A stretch of 64,000 nucleotides of DNA from an uncultured Winogradskyella sp. (lineage in GTDB: Bacteria; Bacteroidota; Bacteroidia; Flavobacteriales; Flavobacteriaceae): positions 558,001-622,000 of the forward strand of contig NZ_CANMXL010000002.1 of assembly GCF_947501905.1 (NCBI RefSeq), in the 5' to 3' direction. Position 1 is the stretch's first letter, and each line of letters opens with the position of its first letter. The notes beneath the pieces were generated by a model, which ran no database searches, had not been told where the DNA came from, and saw only the letters and a list, made by a program, of their open reading frames with translations. Position numbers and translations under genes: made by a program. Positions 1-8,495 of the stretch are shown here, in pieces.

Positions 1-1
1 T

Positions 2-391
2 TTATCAGAACTTAAACTAACAAATGCGCGTTTATATGCTCAATTGAAAGACAAAGTAGACGACCGTACTACTGTATTAAATATTAAAATTGGTAATAAA
101 AGAAAGATAATACCTGTAAATGAAGTTTTATGGATAGAGGCAGATGATTATTGTGTTAAGGTCCATACTGTAGATAAAAACTGTTACACCATGAGAAGTA
201 GCCTTAAGGCTTTATTACCAAAGTTAGATACCAATTTTTTACGTGTACACAGGAAGGCCATAGCAAATATGACAATGATTAAAGAGTTGAGCATGTCTAA
301 TACGCCTAATCTTATCTTAAATGATAATACCGAAATCCCTATTTCTAAAAGTCATTTGAAAACAGTCAAAGATTTTTTATCGGATTATTAA
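2..391 (+). CDS. LytTR-domain DNA-binding regulator (5' end outside the window)
   Basis: The reading frame is open to the left edge: codons from base 2 read LSELKLTNARLYAQLKDK before the TTG at 44, so the gene starts upstream and only its C-terminal ~129 residues are present. The visible part is a helical linker followed by a complete LytTR domain of about 100 residues (VLWIEADDYCVKVHT, then FLRVHRKAIAN and the final ISKSHLKTVKDFL). LytTR domains bind DNA direct repeats and usually sit behind a receiver or, in Flavobacteriaceae, behind membrane segments. The helical linker would suit either; the N-terminal domain cannot be seen. No partner kinase gene is adjacent on the visible side. Confidence 0.9.
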   Translation, partial: LSELKLTNARLYAQLKDKVDDRTTVLNIKIGNKRKIIPVNEVLWIEADDYCVKVHTVDKNCYTMRSSLKALLPKLDTNFLRVHRKAIANMTMIKELSMSNTPNLILNDNTEIPISKSHLKTVKDFLSDY

Positions 392-495
392 GAGTTTCTT
401 AACTCGCTTTACTGCAAATAACAACTGCTTCTCTGCAAAACATTATGGTCTTTAACTCTTTTCACGTTGATTTGACATGAACTAAATTTTATATC

Positions 496-1071
496 ATGAA
501 AAAAATTATATCCCTTTTTGCATTAGTCGTCTCAACTAGTTTTGTATTTGCACAATATGAAAATGAAGCTTCAAAAGAGTTTCCTTATGGAAAGCCTCAC
601 CCTGAATCGCCTGAGCAAATTAAAGATTTTCAACCTCTAATTGGAAAAAGCAAATGCAAATCTACTTCAAGAAAACAAGATGGTAGCTGGAATGAAACTA
701 TAGAAATGAATTGGGTTTTTAAATACATAATGAATGGCAAAGCTGTACAAGATGAAACCTTAAAATCTGATGGCGGCCATTCTGGAAGCATTAGACAATT
801 TATAGCAGATAGCAGCAAATGGTATGTGCACTACTATTCCTCAAAAGGACCAACAACTACACTCTCTACTTGGGTTGGCAATAAAACCGAAGCAGATAAA
901 ATTGTATTATACCGTGACCAAGTAGCACCAAATGGTATGGAAGGGTTTTATAGACTTACTTTCTATGATATAAAAAATGATAGCTACAAATGGATTGGCG
1001 AATGGGTTGATAAAACTGAAAAAATAATCTATCCTACATGGAAAATAGAATGTAGAAAAGAAGAAGAGTAA
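496..1071 (+). CDS. Secreted DUF1579-like protein of unknown function
   Basis: A 191-residue protein with a clear signal peptide (MKKIISLFALVVSTSFVFA, cleavage before QYE) and no lipobox, so probably periplasmic. The mature part is rich in Trp and Tyr and has a beta-sandwich/lipocalin-like pattern (WNETIEMNWVFKYIMNGKAV, then WVGNKTEADKIVLYR and YKWIGEWVDKTEKIIYPTW), resembling DUF1579-type proteins. No catalytic motif is evident. It is a single gene between the LytTR gene and a VOC gene, with no function to assign. The start is the ATG immediately before the signal peptide. Confidence 0.75.
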   Translation: MKKIISLFALVVSTSFVFAQYENEASKEFPYGKPHPESPEQIKDFQPLIGKSKCKSTSRKQDGSWNETIEMNWVFKYIMNGKAVQDETLKSDGGHSGSIRQFIADSSKWYVHYYSSKGPTTTLSTWVGNKTEADKIVLYRDQVAPNGMEGFYRLTFYDIKNDSYKWIGEWVDKTEKIIYPTWKIECRKEEE

Positions 1072-1109
1072 AATAAACACTAATTTTGGATGTATAAATT
1101 ACAAATAAT

Positions 1110-1532
1110 ATGTCCACACTTTCTCCTTTTCACTTAGCTATTCCTGTTCATGATTTAGAGCTTTGTCGCAATTTTTACACAAACAGTTTAAACTTTGAAG
1201 AAGGTAGAAGCAGTGACCATTGGGTAGATTACAACTTTTTTGGACATCAATTGGTCATTCATCTTAACGCTAAAAAACCCGAAGAGGCTCCAACAAATGC
1301 TGTTGATGGTAAACATGTCCCAGTACCTCATTTTGGTGTAATTTTACCTTGGGAAGCTTTTCATGAATTTGCAGAACTCATTACATCAAAAAACATAGAA
1401 TTTATTATAGAACCATATATCCGTTTTGAAGGTTTGGTTGGCGAACAGGCTACTATGTTTTTTAAAGACCCTTCAGGGAATGCATTAGAGTTTAAAGCAT
1501 TTAAGGATATGACGCAACTATTTGCTAAGTAA
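1110..1532 (+). CDS. VOC-superfamily (glyoxalase/dioxygenase-like) protein
   Basis: A 140-residue single-module vicinal oxygen chelate protein. The N-terminal [17 protein letters not shown] is the typical first beta-alpha unit with the metal-ligand His, and the C-terminal [15 protein letters not shown] is the typical last unit with the ligand Glu. Members of the fold include glyoxalase I, extradiol dioxygenases and antibiotic-resistance proteins; the substrate cannot be told from sequence. A Bacteroidota -7 element (TAATTTTG at 1081-1088) lies 21 bases before the ATG. The stop codon abuts the convergent membrane-protein gene at 1533. Confidence 0.85.
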   Translation: MSTLSPFHLAIPVHDLELCRNFYTNSLNFEEGRSSDHWVDYNFFGHQLVIHLNAKKPEEAPTNAVDGKHVPVPHFGVILPWEAFHEFAELITSKNIEFIIEPYIRFEGLVGEQATMFFKDPSGNALEFKAFKDMTQLFAK

Positions 1533-2243
1533 TTATTTCTTAGCCTTTTTATTCAAAAAATAAAATGGCAGGTAGATTAACAGTAAATAAGGAATAACCA
1601 TCAGCTCTACTTCTAAGATATAATAAGGCCACTCATCCAGATAGTCTAATAAAGATGCTGAATTAGGTTTACGGTTTAGATATGAATAATTAGAACCCAG
1701 AATTGCATTCAGAATCATCATAACTATAATGTAACCTTGTAATACGATAAGGGATTTAAAAACGCTTGTAAACTTTGGCCTCATTTTAAGGACCACTGTT
1801 GCATAGGCAATAATAGTGAGTAATCCCATATGCACTATCCAATACCTAAAATAATTTGGATTTGGAAAACCTTCAGGAATATCCGGAGTTATGACACCAT
1901 GTGTTGTACCACCAATTACCCAAAAAAACAAAATTTCGTACATCCAATATTTTCTTTGAAAAGTAAAAATTGGAGCAACCATAGCCATAAAACTACACAA
2001 GAATAGAGGCAAATCTATTCGGAAGTTATAATCACCTTCATATATTTTGAATATGTGGTAAGACACAACGCTTAAAAACACAAAAATTCCAAGACATTTG
2101 AATACTAGAGTTTTGTATTTATAGCTTAATTTATATTCTGAAAAAATAATTAAACCTGTTGCAAAAAGTATAGCTATAACAATTGGCAACAAATGTTCTT
2201 TACTACCAATACTGACCGAATCTAAGATTAGAGAATTTAACAA
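1533..2243 (-). CDS. YwaF/TIGR02206-like integral membrane protein
   Basis: A 236-residue membrane protein with about seven hydrophobic segments. The N-terminal GSKEHLLPIVIAI and a conserved His near ...YRYWIVHMGLL are typical of the TIGR02206/YwaF family, whose function is unknown to me. The only possible start after the in-frame stop at 2256-2258 is a TTG at 2243, so this gene uses a non-ATG start. It begins 8 bases after the folD stop and is probably the third gene of an ffh-folD unit. It converges directly on the VOC gene. Confidence 0.75.
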   Translation of the reverse strand: MLNSLILDSVSIGSKEHLLPIVIAILFATGLIIFSEYKLSYKYKTLVFKCLGIFVFLSVVSYHIFKIYEGDYNFRIDLPLFLCSFMAMVAPIFTFQRKYWMYEILFFWVIGGTTHGVITPDIPEGFPNPNYFRYWIVHMGLLTIIAYATVVLKMRPKFTSVFKSLIVLQGYIIVMMILNAILGSNYSYLNRKPNSASLLDYLDEWPYYILEVELMVIPYLLLIYLPFYFLNKKAKK

Positions 2244-2251
2244 GGAGCCAA

Positions 2252-3133
2252 CTATTTAGTAAGTCTGTGCTGCTCTCTCGCTAATAAAGTATTTTTTAGT
2301 AGCATAGCTATGGTCATAGGACCAACACCTCCTGGAACTGGAGTAATATAACTTGCTTTTTTACTTACATTTTCAAAATCTACATCGCCTGTAATATAAT
2401 AACCTTTTTCAGAATCGTCTGCTACTCTGGTGATTCCGACATCGATAATTATAGCATCATCTTTAACCATTTCTGCTTTTAAAAATTTAGGAACTCCTAA
2501 TGCCGAAATAATAATATCTGCTTGAGATGTAATCTGTGTAATATTTTTGGTATGGCTATGGGTTAAGGTTACCGTAGAATTACCTGGAAAACCTTTGCGC
2601 CCCATAAGGATACTCATCGGACGACCAACAATATGAGAACGTCCAATAACCACTGTATGCTTTCCTTTTGTCTCAACACCATAACGATCTAATAATTCTA
2701 AAATACCAAAAGGTGTTGCTGGGATAAAAGTAGACATATCCAATGCCATTTTACCAAAATTTGTTGGATGAAAACCATCTACATCTTTATCTGGATTTAC
2801 TGCCATTAATACTTTCTGAGTATTAATCTGTGGTGGTAATGGTAATTGAATAATAAAACCATCGATATCATCATCTTCATTTAACTCTTCAATTTTATCT
2901 AAAAGTTCAATCTCGCTGGTCGTATTAGACATACGTACCATGGTAGACTCAAAACCAACACGTTCGCATGCACGAACTTTACTCCCAACATAAGTTAAAC
3001 TTGCACCATCATTACCAACAATTACTGCTGCTAAATGCGGTACTTTTTCACCATCGGCTTTCATTTTATCAACTTCTGCCTTAATCTCGTTTTTTATGTC
3101 GTTACTGGTTTTTCTTCCGTCTAAGATTGTCAT
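2252..3133 (-). CDS. folD: Bifunctional methylenetetrahydrofolate dehydrogenase / cyclohydrolase FolD
   Basis: Interconverts 5,10-methylene-THF, methenyl-THF and 10-formyl-THF in the cytosol, supplying one-carbon units for purines and fMet-tRNA. At 293 residues it is the usual length. Signatures seen are the catalytic YVGSK (Tyr/Lys pair), the QLPLPPQ loop, the nucleotide-binding VIGRSHIVGRPMSIL, and the C-terminal PVPGGVGPMTIAMLL. It lies 26 bases downstream of ffh and 8 bases upstream of the YwaF-like gene, all on the minus strand, so co-transcription is likely. Confidence 0.97.
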   Translation of the reverse strand: MTILDGRKTSNDIKNEIKAEVDKMKADGEKVPHLAAVIVGNDGASLTYVGSKVRACERVGFESTMVRMSNTTSEIELLDKIEELNEDDDIDGFIIQLPLPPQINTQKVLMAVNPDKDVDGFHPTNFGKMALDMSTFIPATPFGILELLDRYGVETKGKHTVVIGRSHIVGRPMSILMGRKGFPGNSTVTLTHSHTKNITQITSQADIIISALGVPKFLKAEMVKDDAIIIDVGITRVADDSEKGYYITGDVDFENVSKKASYITPVPGGVGPMTIAMLLKNTLLAREQHRLTK

Positions 3134-3159
3134 GTTGTTGTGTAGTTGTTAGAGTTATA

Positions 3160-4491
3160 TTAACGTGGCATATTTTTCATCATTTGCATCATACGTTTTC
3201 CGCCACCGCCTTGCATCATCTTCATCATTTTACTCATTTGCGTAAACTGCTTTAGTAACTGATTGACTTCTTGTACAGATGTTCCTGAACCTTTTGCAAT
3301 TCGTTTTTTACGACTTGCATTCATTAATCCTGGATTGGAACGTTCAGTTGGCGTCATGGAATGTATAATAGCCTCGATACCTTTAAAAGCATCATCATCG
3401 ATATCTACATCTTTCATCATTTTCCCTGCGCCTGGTATCATGCCTATTAAATCTTTCATGTTACCCATTTTCTTAATTTGCTGAATCTGCTTTAAGAAAT
3501 CATCAAACCCAAATTGGTTTTTAGCAATCTTCTTCTGAAGTTTTCTCGCTTCTTGCTCATCAAACTGCTCTTGAGCACGTTCAACAAGAGAAACAACATC
3601 TCCCATTCCTAAAATACGATCTGCCATACGTGATGGATAGAAGACATCAATAGCTTCCATCTTCTCGCCGGTACCAATAAATTTAATTGGCTTGTTAACT
3701 ACAGATTTAATAGAAATTGCAGCACCACCTCGAGTATCACCATCAAGCTTAGTAAGAATAACACCATCAAAATTTAAGATATCATTAAAGGCTTTTGCTG
3801 TATTTACAGCATCTTGACCTGTCATAGAATCCACAACAAACAATGTTTCTTGAGGGGTAATGGCTTTATGAATATTAGAAATCTCAGTCATCATGGCCTC
3901 ATCCACAGCCAAACGACCAGCAGTATCTATGATAACCACATTATGTCCATTAGCTTTTGCATGGGCAATACCAGCTTGAGAAATGGCAACTGGATCATTA
4001 TTGTCTCTATCACTATAAACTTCAACGCCAATCTGCTCACCAACCACATGCAATTGATCAATCGCTGCAGGACGATAAACATCACAAGCGACTAATAAAG
4101 GTTTCTTAGTTTTTTTGTTTTTTAGATAATTAGCTAGCTTACCAGAAAAGGTGGTCTTACCAGAACCTTGTAGTCCTGACATTAAAATAACGCTTGGAGT
4201 ACCAGAAAGATTAAGACCTTCTGCATCGCCACCCATAAGTTCGGTTAGCTCGTCTTTAACAATTTTAACCATTAATTGTCCTGGTTGAAGCGTAGTCAAT
4301 ACATTTTGACCTAATGCTTTTTCCTTAACAGTATTTGTAAATTGTTTAGCTATTTTAAAGTTAACATCGGCATCTAAAAGCGCACGCCTTACTTCTTTAA
4401 GCGTCTCAGCAACATTCACCTCAGTAATACTACCATGACCTTTTAATACGTGTAACGCTTTATCTAACTTATCACTTAAATTATTAAACAT
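3160..4491 (-). CDS. ffh: Signal recognition particle protein Ffh (SRP54)
   Basis: GTPase of the signal recognition particle, which with 4.5S RNA targets nascent membrane proteins to FtsY and SecYEG. It has 443 residues in the family order: N-terminal helical N domain (~1-90), G domain with GLQGSGKTT, DTAGRL and TKLDGDTRGG (~100-295), and a methionine-rich M domain ending in MMKMMQGGGGKRMMQMMKN that binds RNA and signal peptides. The -7 element CAAATTTA on the plus strand (TAAATTTG on the minus, 4518-4525) gives a short leader. It is the first gene of the ffh-folD unit. Confidence 0.97.
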   Translation of the reverse strand: MFNNLSDKLDKALHVLKGHGSITEVNVAETLKEVRRALLDADVNFKIAKQFTNTVKEKALGQNVLTTLQPGQLMVKIVKDELTELMGGDAEGLNLSGTPSVILMSGLQGSGKTTFSGKLANYLKNKKTKKPLLVACDVYRPAAIDQLHVVGEQIGVEVYSDRDNNDPVAISQAGIAHAKANGHNVVIIDTAGRLAVDEAMMTEISNIHKAITPQETLFVVDSMTGQDAVNTAKAFNDILNFDGVILTKLDGDTRGGAAISIKSVVNKPIKFIGTGEKMEAIDVFYPSRMADRILGMGDVVSLVERAQEQFDEQEARKLQKKIAKNQFGFDDFLKQIQQIKKMGNMKDLIGMIPGAGKMMKDVDIDDDAFKGIEAIIHSMTPTERSNPGLMNASRKKRIAKGSGTSVQEVNQLLKQFTQMSKMMKMMQGGGGKRMMQMMKNMPR

Positions 4492-4517
4492 AATCTCTAT
4501 TCTTATTTAACAAGTTG

Positions 4518-4525
4518 CAAATTTA
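4518..4525 (-). promoter_or_regulatory. -7 promoter element upstream of ffh
   Basis: TAAATTTG on the minus strand matches the Bacteroidota sigma-A -7 consensus TAnnTTTG and lies 26 bases before the ffh ATG. No convincing -33 TTTG is seen at the usual distance. Confidence 0.5.
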
Positions 4526-4579
4526 AGAATTTAGACGTTAAACGCGAGGAGATAATTGTATTTATAATAACAATACCAC

Positions 4580-4610
4580 AAAAAAAGAGCTACTCAACAT
4601 TGAGTAGCTC
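4580..4610 (-). terminator. Rho-independent terminator of the modular lipoprotein gene
   Basis: A perfect 10-bp stem (GAGCTACTCA / TGAGTAGCTC, loop of 4, 4587-4610) is followed on the minus strand by a run of T. It lies 55 bases after the lipoprotein stop. Confidence 0.85.
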
Positions 4611-4664
4611 TCCATCAACCAACTGTACTTATTAATCTACTAACTTTAATAAGCGGTTCTATGA

Positions 4665-6941
4665 TTAATCACAAATTTTATCTAATGTCATTTGATCACC
4701 TGTTCTATGCAAAATTAATTGCTCTCCTGTGCATTCAACTACTGTCCAAACACCAGCGATAGCTTGAATATTTGGTCCATTAACCCCATCTAAAATGACT
4801 TCTACATTACCATCATTATTTGTAGATGTTGACCAAGTACCAGTTACAGTCTCGTTTGTAGTTAAATCAGTAATTAATAGCTCTTGAGTATCTAAAAATG
4901 TTAATCTAAAATCTATTAAGTTATCATCACCATTTAATTCTGTGACTTTCCACTCGCAATTCATTAAGATACCATCTACATCGCCTTCTGTACAATCTCC
5001 AGGATTAGTACAATCTTCTAACTTTAATTGTAATTCAAAAACTTCATAAGTATCACCAACTTCTGCTCTAACATAAATTGTCTGTGGCGAACTCGTATTT
5101 ATAAAATATTCTGGGTCTGCAATAGGATTTATATCAGCATCAGCATCAGCTAATGACGTATGATAGGTTACTACATCTACAAATGGTGTACAATTTGAAT
5201 AAGCAATGGTTAAGTCAAACGCTTCGTAACCATCATTACCTTCATCGCAAAGCTCAATCACAGCATCAAAACTTGCAAAACAATCAAACGGATTTGGCTC
5301 ATTACAATCTTCGACAATTAACTCTACAGGATAAATTAATTTTTCTTCAGGATTACTTACTAATGCAACTTTTACATAAACAGTTTGAGGATTTGTGACA
5401 TTGGTATATGCTGTAGCACCTTCTAAGAAATCTGAATTATTTTCTGCACCTTCAGAAGTTGTATGGAATGTAATTGCAACTGACGCTCCTGAATTATCAC
5501 AAGCTGGTACAGCTTCATAGATATTAAATTGAGCATATCCATCATTATCTTCATCGCATTTTACTAATTCTACACCTTCTTCTGGGTAACATTCAAAAGG
5601 ATTGTCATCAAAACACTCTTGTTCTAAATGAAGAATATTATCGCCATTAGAGAGACCATAAAAACCTTCATGACACTCTATAACTTCCCATACTCCTGAA
5701 AGCACATCGTAATTTCCTGTGAGATTTAAAACTAAAGTCAATGTATCTGAATCTACACCTACATTCCAAGTTCCAACCTCAACAAACTCATTATTTGTAT
5801 ATACTTTTACAGTTCCGTCTTCGGTAAACACAAACTTATTGGCCAAGTCATTGATAAGATTAGTTCCTGCAAACCAATAACACTCTATTAAATCATGAGA
5901 TAAGTCTTCAGCTGAACAATTTAAATCTGTCTCGCAATACTGCTCAATCAACATTGTTTGATCATTTTTTGTAAGATATAACTCATCATAGTCACATTCT
6001 ACAATTTTCCAATCTCCTCCAAAATCTTCAAACTCAGTTGTTAATATTAAATAGACTTCTTCTCCTTCTTCAACAACTTCCCAAGTATTTCCTTCAGAAA
6101 AAATCTGATTATCATCTATGATTATATCGAAAGTGAAATCATCATTAAACACAAACTCAAAATCTTCGAACTCAGGAAAACTAGAATAGGCTTCTATTAC
6201 CCATTTACATTCCTTTAATGAAGCTTTAATTTCATCAACATCACAGTTTTCATAATCATCATCATCACAATCGTCTCCAACTGCTTCTATAGCGTTAGAC
6301 AATTCTTCGTTAGTGTTTACAGTAATAGTATTACCGTCAGCATACTCTAATGTTACAGGAAAGTTTAATGCTACTAAATTAATATCACTATCTTCAAGAT
6401 CTTCTAAAAAGTCATGAAGCTCTTCATTACTTTCAATGGTTACTGTATCAATAATAACAAACTCTGAATTAAGCACAGAAAATGATATTGGATAAACAAA
6501 ATCCACACATTCTATTACGTCATTATCCTCAACACAATCTTCTAATAAAGCTTCGAGTTGATCTTGATTTTCGATTACAGTTTCAACATAATCTGCAGAA
6601 ATAATTGTAATAGGGAAAACAAATTCAGGAATTTCGCCTTCTAGCTCTTCTAACAATTCTTCTAATTCATCTAAACCTTCTTCATTCTGTATTGTAATAG
6701 TAATATTACCAACAATAACTGTAACTGGTAGTTCCACCGAAAAACAGTTTGAATTATCTAAAACATTATCATCAGAAACTGCATTTGCTGAAGTTCTGAG
6801 CATAAGATTAGACAAAGCAGAATTAGGTAATATAGCTTCTTGCTCATCTGGATTAATTATTTCTACAGATTCATCTTGACATGAGGCAAAAAAGAGTGCT
6901 ATCAAGAATAATAAAAAGTAGGATTTAATGTAGGATTTCAT
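4665..6941 (-). CDS. Large modular acidic surface lipoprotein, putative ECF regulon member
   Basis: The start chosen is the ATG at 6941, giving 758 residues; the upstream ATG at 6980 would put 13 polar residues before the signal peptide. A lipoprotein signal peptide ends LFFASC (Cys21) and is followed by QDE, an acidic tail compatible with surface export. The mature part is built from repeats: four ~40-residue units (about 68-223; pattern P-V/I-T/S ... then N-E/D-E-L...LE), two lipocalin-like units (235-339 and 345-444, each with W..V.C), two adhesin-like units starting NPF-C and containing DNDGY or GNDGYxxF (449-550, 551-646), and a third lipocalin-like unit (648-758). It diverges from an ECF sigma gene and shares a promoter-like element with fecR. 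No enzymatic motif is seen; a surface binding or sensing role is inferred. Confidence 0.8.
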   Translation of the reverse strand: MKSYIKSYFLLFLIALFFASCQDESVEIINPDEQEAILPNSALSNLMLRTSANAVSDDNVLDNSNCFSVELPVTVIVGNITITIQNEEGLDELEELLEELEGEIPEFVFPITIISADYVETVIENQDQLEALLEDCVEDNDVIECVDFVYPISFSVLNSEFVIIDTVTIESNEELHDFLEDLEDSDINLVALNFPVTLEYADGNTITVNTNEELSNAIEAVGDDCDDDDYENCDVDEIKASLKECKWVIEAYSSFPEFEDFEFVFNDDFTFDIIIDDNQIFSEGNTWEVVEEGEEVYLILTTEFEDFGGDWKIVECDYDELYLTKNDQTMLIEQYCETDLNCSAEDLSHDLIECYWFAGTNLINDLANKFVFTEDGTVKVYTNNEFVEVGTWNVGVDSDTLTLVLNLTGNYDVLSGVWEVIECHEGFYGLSNGDNILHLEQECFDDNPFECYPEEGVELVKCDEDNDGYAQFNIYEAVPACDNSGASVAITFHTTSEGAENNSDFLEGATAYTNVTNPQTVYVKVALVSNPEEKLIYPVELIVEDCNEPNPFDCFASFDAVIELCDEGNDGYEAFDLTIAYSNCTPFVDVVTYHTSLADADADINPIADPEYFINTSSPQTIYVRAEVGDTYEVFELQLKLEDCTNPGDCTEGDVDGILMNCEWKVTELNGDDNLIDFRLTFLDTQELLITDLTTNETVTGTWSTSTNNDGNVEVILDGVNGPNIQAIAGVWTVVECTGEQLILHRTGDQMTLDKICD

Positions 6942-6963
6942 GATAAATTGATTTTTATGATTT

Positions 6964-6999
6964 CTTATAAAACAAGTCAATCTTATTTATTCCTACCTA
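6964..6999 (-). promoter_or_regulatory. Putative ECF-type promoter of the lipoprotein gene
   Basis: On the minus strand TAGGTAGG (6999-6992) is followed after 19 bases by TTTTATAAG (6972-6964), 22 bases before the ATG at 6941. The same two boxes with the same 19-base spacing occur upstream of fecR (7559-7594). Seen directly; assignment to the local sigma factor is inference. Confidence 0.6.
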
Positions 7000-7040
7000 A
7001 GTTTTAATTTTTTTTAAATTTACTGCAATAGAAAACCCCT

Positions 7041-7556
7041 ATGTCCAAACCATTACACCAAAATAGTTGTGAAGAACATATTTATTCTGCGCTCTTTAAA
7101 AAGCACTCGAAAAATTTACATGACTTCTTATATTACAAGTTTGGTTCTTATCTAAATCCTAAAGATAAAGTACAAGATGCTTTTATAAAACTATGGGATA
7201 ATTGTGCAAAAGTACCCCCAGAAAAAGCCAAGAGTTTTTTATTTACCACAGCAAACAATTTGATGCTTAATGCTGTTGCACACCAAAAAGTGGTGTTAAA
7301 GCATCACCAAAAGCCTCAAAAAAATAGCACTAACGAATCGCCAGAATTTTTACTAGAAGAAAAACAATACAGCGAAAAACTGCAAAATGCATTAGAAAAG
7401 TTAACTGAGGCACAACGTGTGGCTTTTATGATGAATCGTGTTGAAGGTAAACGCTTTAAAGAAATCGCAGAACTACTAGACATATCTGTAAAAGCAGTTG
7501 AAAAACGGATTTATGGTGCGCTAAAAAAACTTAGAGAAGATATAAAAGAATTATAA
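7041..7556 (+). CDS. ECF-subfamily RNA polymerase sigma factor
   Basis: A 171-residue two-domain sigma-70 family protein. Region 2 lies about residues 20-55 (LHDFLYYKFG, then KVQDAFIKLWDN) and region 4 about 110-165 (LEKLTEAQRVAFMMNRVEG, then an HTH with FKEIAELLDISVKAVEKRI). It is followed 51 bases downstream by a FecR-type anti-sigma factor and an STN-TonB receptor, the standard Bacteroidota cell-surface signalling arrangement. It is expected to be held inactive by FecR until the receptor is occupied. It diverges from the modular lipoprotein. Confidence 0.93.
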   Translation: MSKPLHQNSCEEHIYSALFKKHSKNLHDFLYYKFGSYLNPKDKVQDAFIKLWDNCAKVPPEKAKSFLFTTANNLMLNAVAHQKVVLKHHQKPQKNSTNESPEFLLEEKQYSEKLQNALEKLTEAQRVAFMMNRVEGKRFKEIAELLDISVKAVEKRIYGALKKLREDIKEL

Positions 7557-7558
7557 TG

Positions 7559-7594
7559 TAGGTAGGGATTTTTAAAACTTGCATGTTATATAAG
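7559..7594 (+). promoter_or_regulatory. Putative ECF-type promoter of fecR-TonB receptor
   Basis: TAGGTAGG (7559-7566), 19 bases, then TTATATAAG (7586-7594), 13 bases before the fecR ATG. It is the twin of the element in front of the divergent lipoprotein gene. It lies just after the sigma gene stop, so fecR and the receptor could be transcribed separately from the sigma gene. Confidence 0.6.
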
Positions 7595-7607
7595 TAGAAT
7601 ACACAAA

Positions 7608-8495
7608 ATGGAAAGAGAAGAATTCATAAAAAAATGGCTTGACCATAATCTTAACCCTGAGGAGCAGAAAGCTTTTGAGGGATTAGATGATTATGCAGAT
7701 TTACATAAGCTTTCTAAATCATTAGAAGGTTTTAAATCGCCTGATTATAGTATAGACAATGAGTACGATAACGTTAAATCTCACTTAAAACCTAAAACAT
7801 CCAACAATTGGATACGACCATTACTTAAAATTGCTGCAGTATTGCTTATTAGTTTTAGTGTCTTCTATTACAACTCTACTCTAGATACCAAGGTAAAAAC
7901 ACTCATAGCACAAGACACAACAATTAGTTTACCAGATGCTTCTACCGTTAATCTCAATGCCCAATCTACTATAGTATATAATAAAAATTCATGGACTAAT
8001 AAACGTGAAGTCTCTCTTGATGGAGAAGCCTTCTTTAGTGTTGCCAAAGGTTCAAAATTTGATGTCATTACATCTGATGGAAAAGTTAGTGTTTTAGGTA
8101 CACAATTTAATGTTATACAGCGTCTAAACTATTTTGAAGTGACATGCTTTGAAGGTTTAGTTGCTGTTAACTACAAATCAAAATCACTAAAGCTTAACCC
8201 TGGAAATCGCTTTGTAGTTATTGACGGTATTATTAAAAATGAAAAAGAAAATAGAACTCAACCTAGTTGGCTATCTAATGAAACTTCATTTACAAGTGCA
8301 CCTTTAAAATATGTATTGGATGAATTAGAAAGACAATATGATATTTCTGTAGATGCAAGTAAATTAGATGGCCAACAGTTGTTCTCTGGTAGCTTTACTC
8401 ATGATAACTTAGATTTGGCATTAAAATCAATAACCTTACCTTTAGGTATAACTTACACTAAAAGTAATTCTGTTATTGTTTTAAATGGTGAATAA
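7608..8495 (+). CDS. FecR-family anti-sigma factor
   Basis: A 295-residue inner-membrane protein. A short cytosolic N-terminal part (1-65), a single transmembrane segment about 70-87 (LLKIAAVLLISFSVFYY), a periplasmic FecR domain about 95-195 (LPDASTVNLNAQSTIVYN, DGEAFFSVAKGSKFDV, VLGTQFNV), and a C-terminal DUF4974-like domain about 220-290 (LKYVLDELERQYDISVDA). It carries the signal from the outer-membrane receptor to the cytosolic sigma factor. Its last 11 bases overlap the receptor gene, indicating translational coupling. Confidence 0.93.
   Translation: MEREEFIKKWLDHNLNPEEQKAFEGLDDYADLHKLSKSLEGFKSPDYSIDNEYDNVKSHLKPKTSNNWIRPLLKIAAVLLISFSVFYYNSTLDTKVKTLIAQDTTISLPDASTVNLNAQSTIVYNKNSWTNKREVSLDGEAFFSVAKGSKFDVITSDGKVSVLGTQFNVIQRLNYFEVTCFEGLVAVNYKSKSLKLNPGNRFVVIDGIIKNEKENRTQPSWLSNETSFTSAPLKYVLDELERQYDISVDASKLDGQQLFSGSFTHDNLDLALKSITLPLGITYTKSNSVIVLNGE

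Noticed and set aside
6941..6980. ATG at 6980 as start of the modular lipoprotein
   Set aside because: It would place 13 polar residues before the signal peptide and put the start inside the promoter-like element; the ATG at 6941 begins a normal lipoprotein signal.
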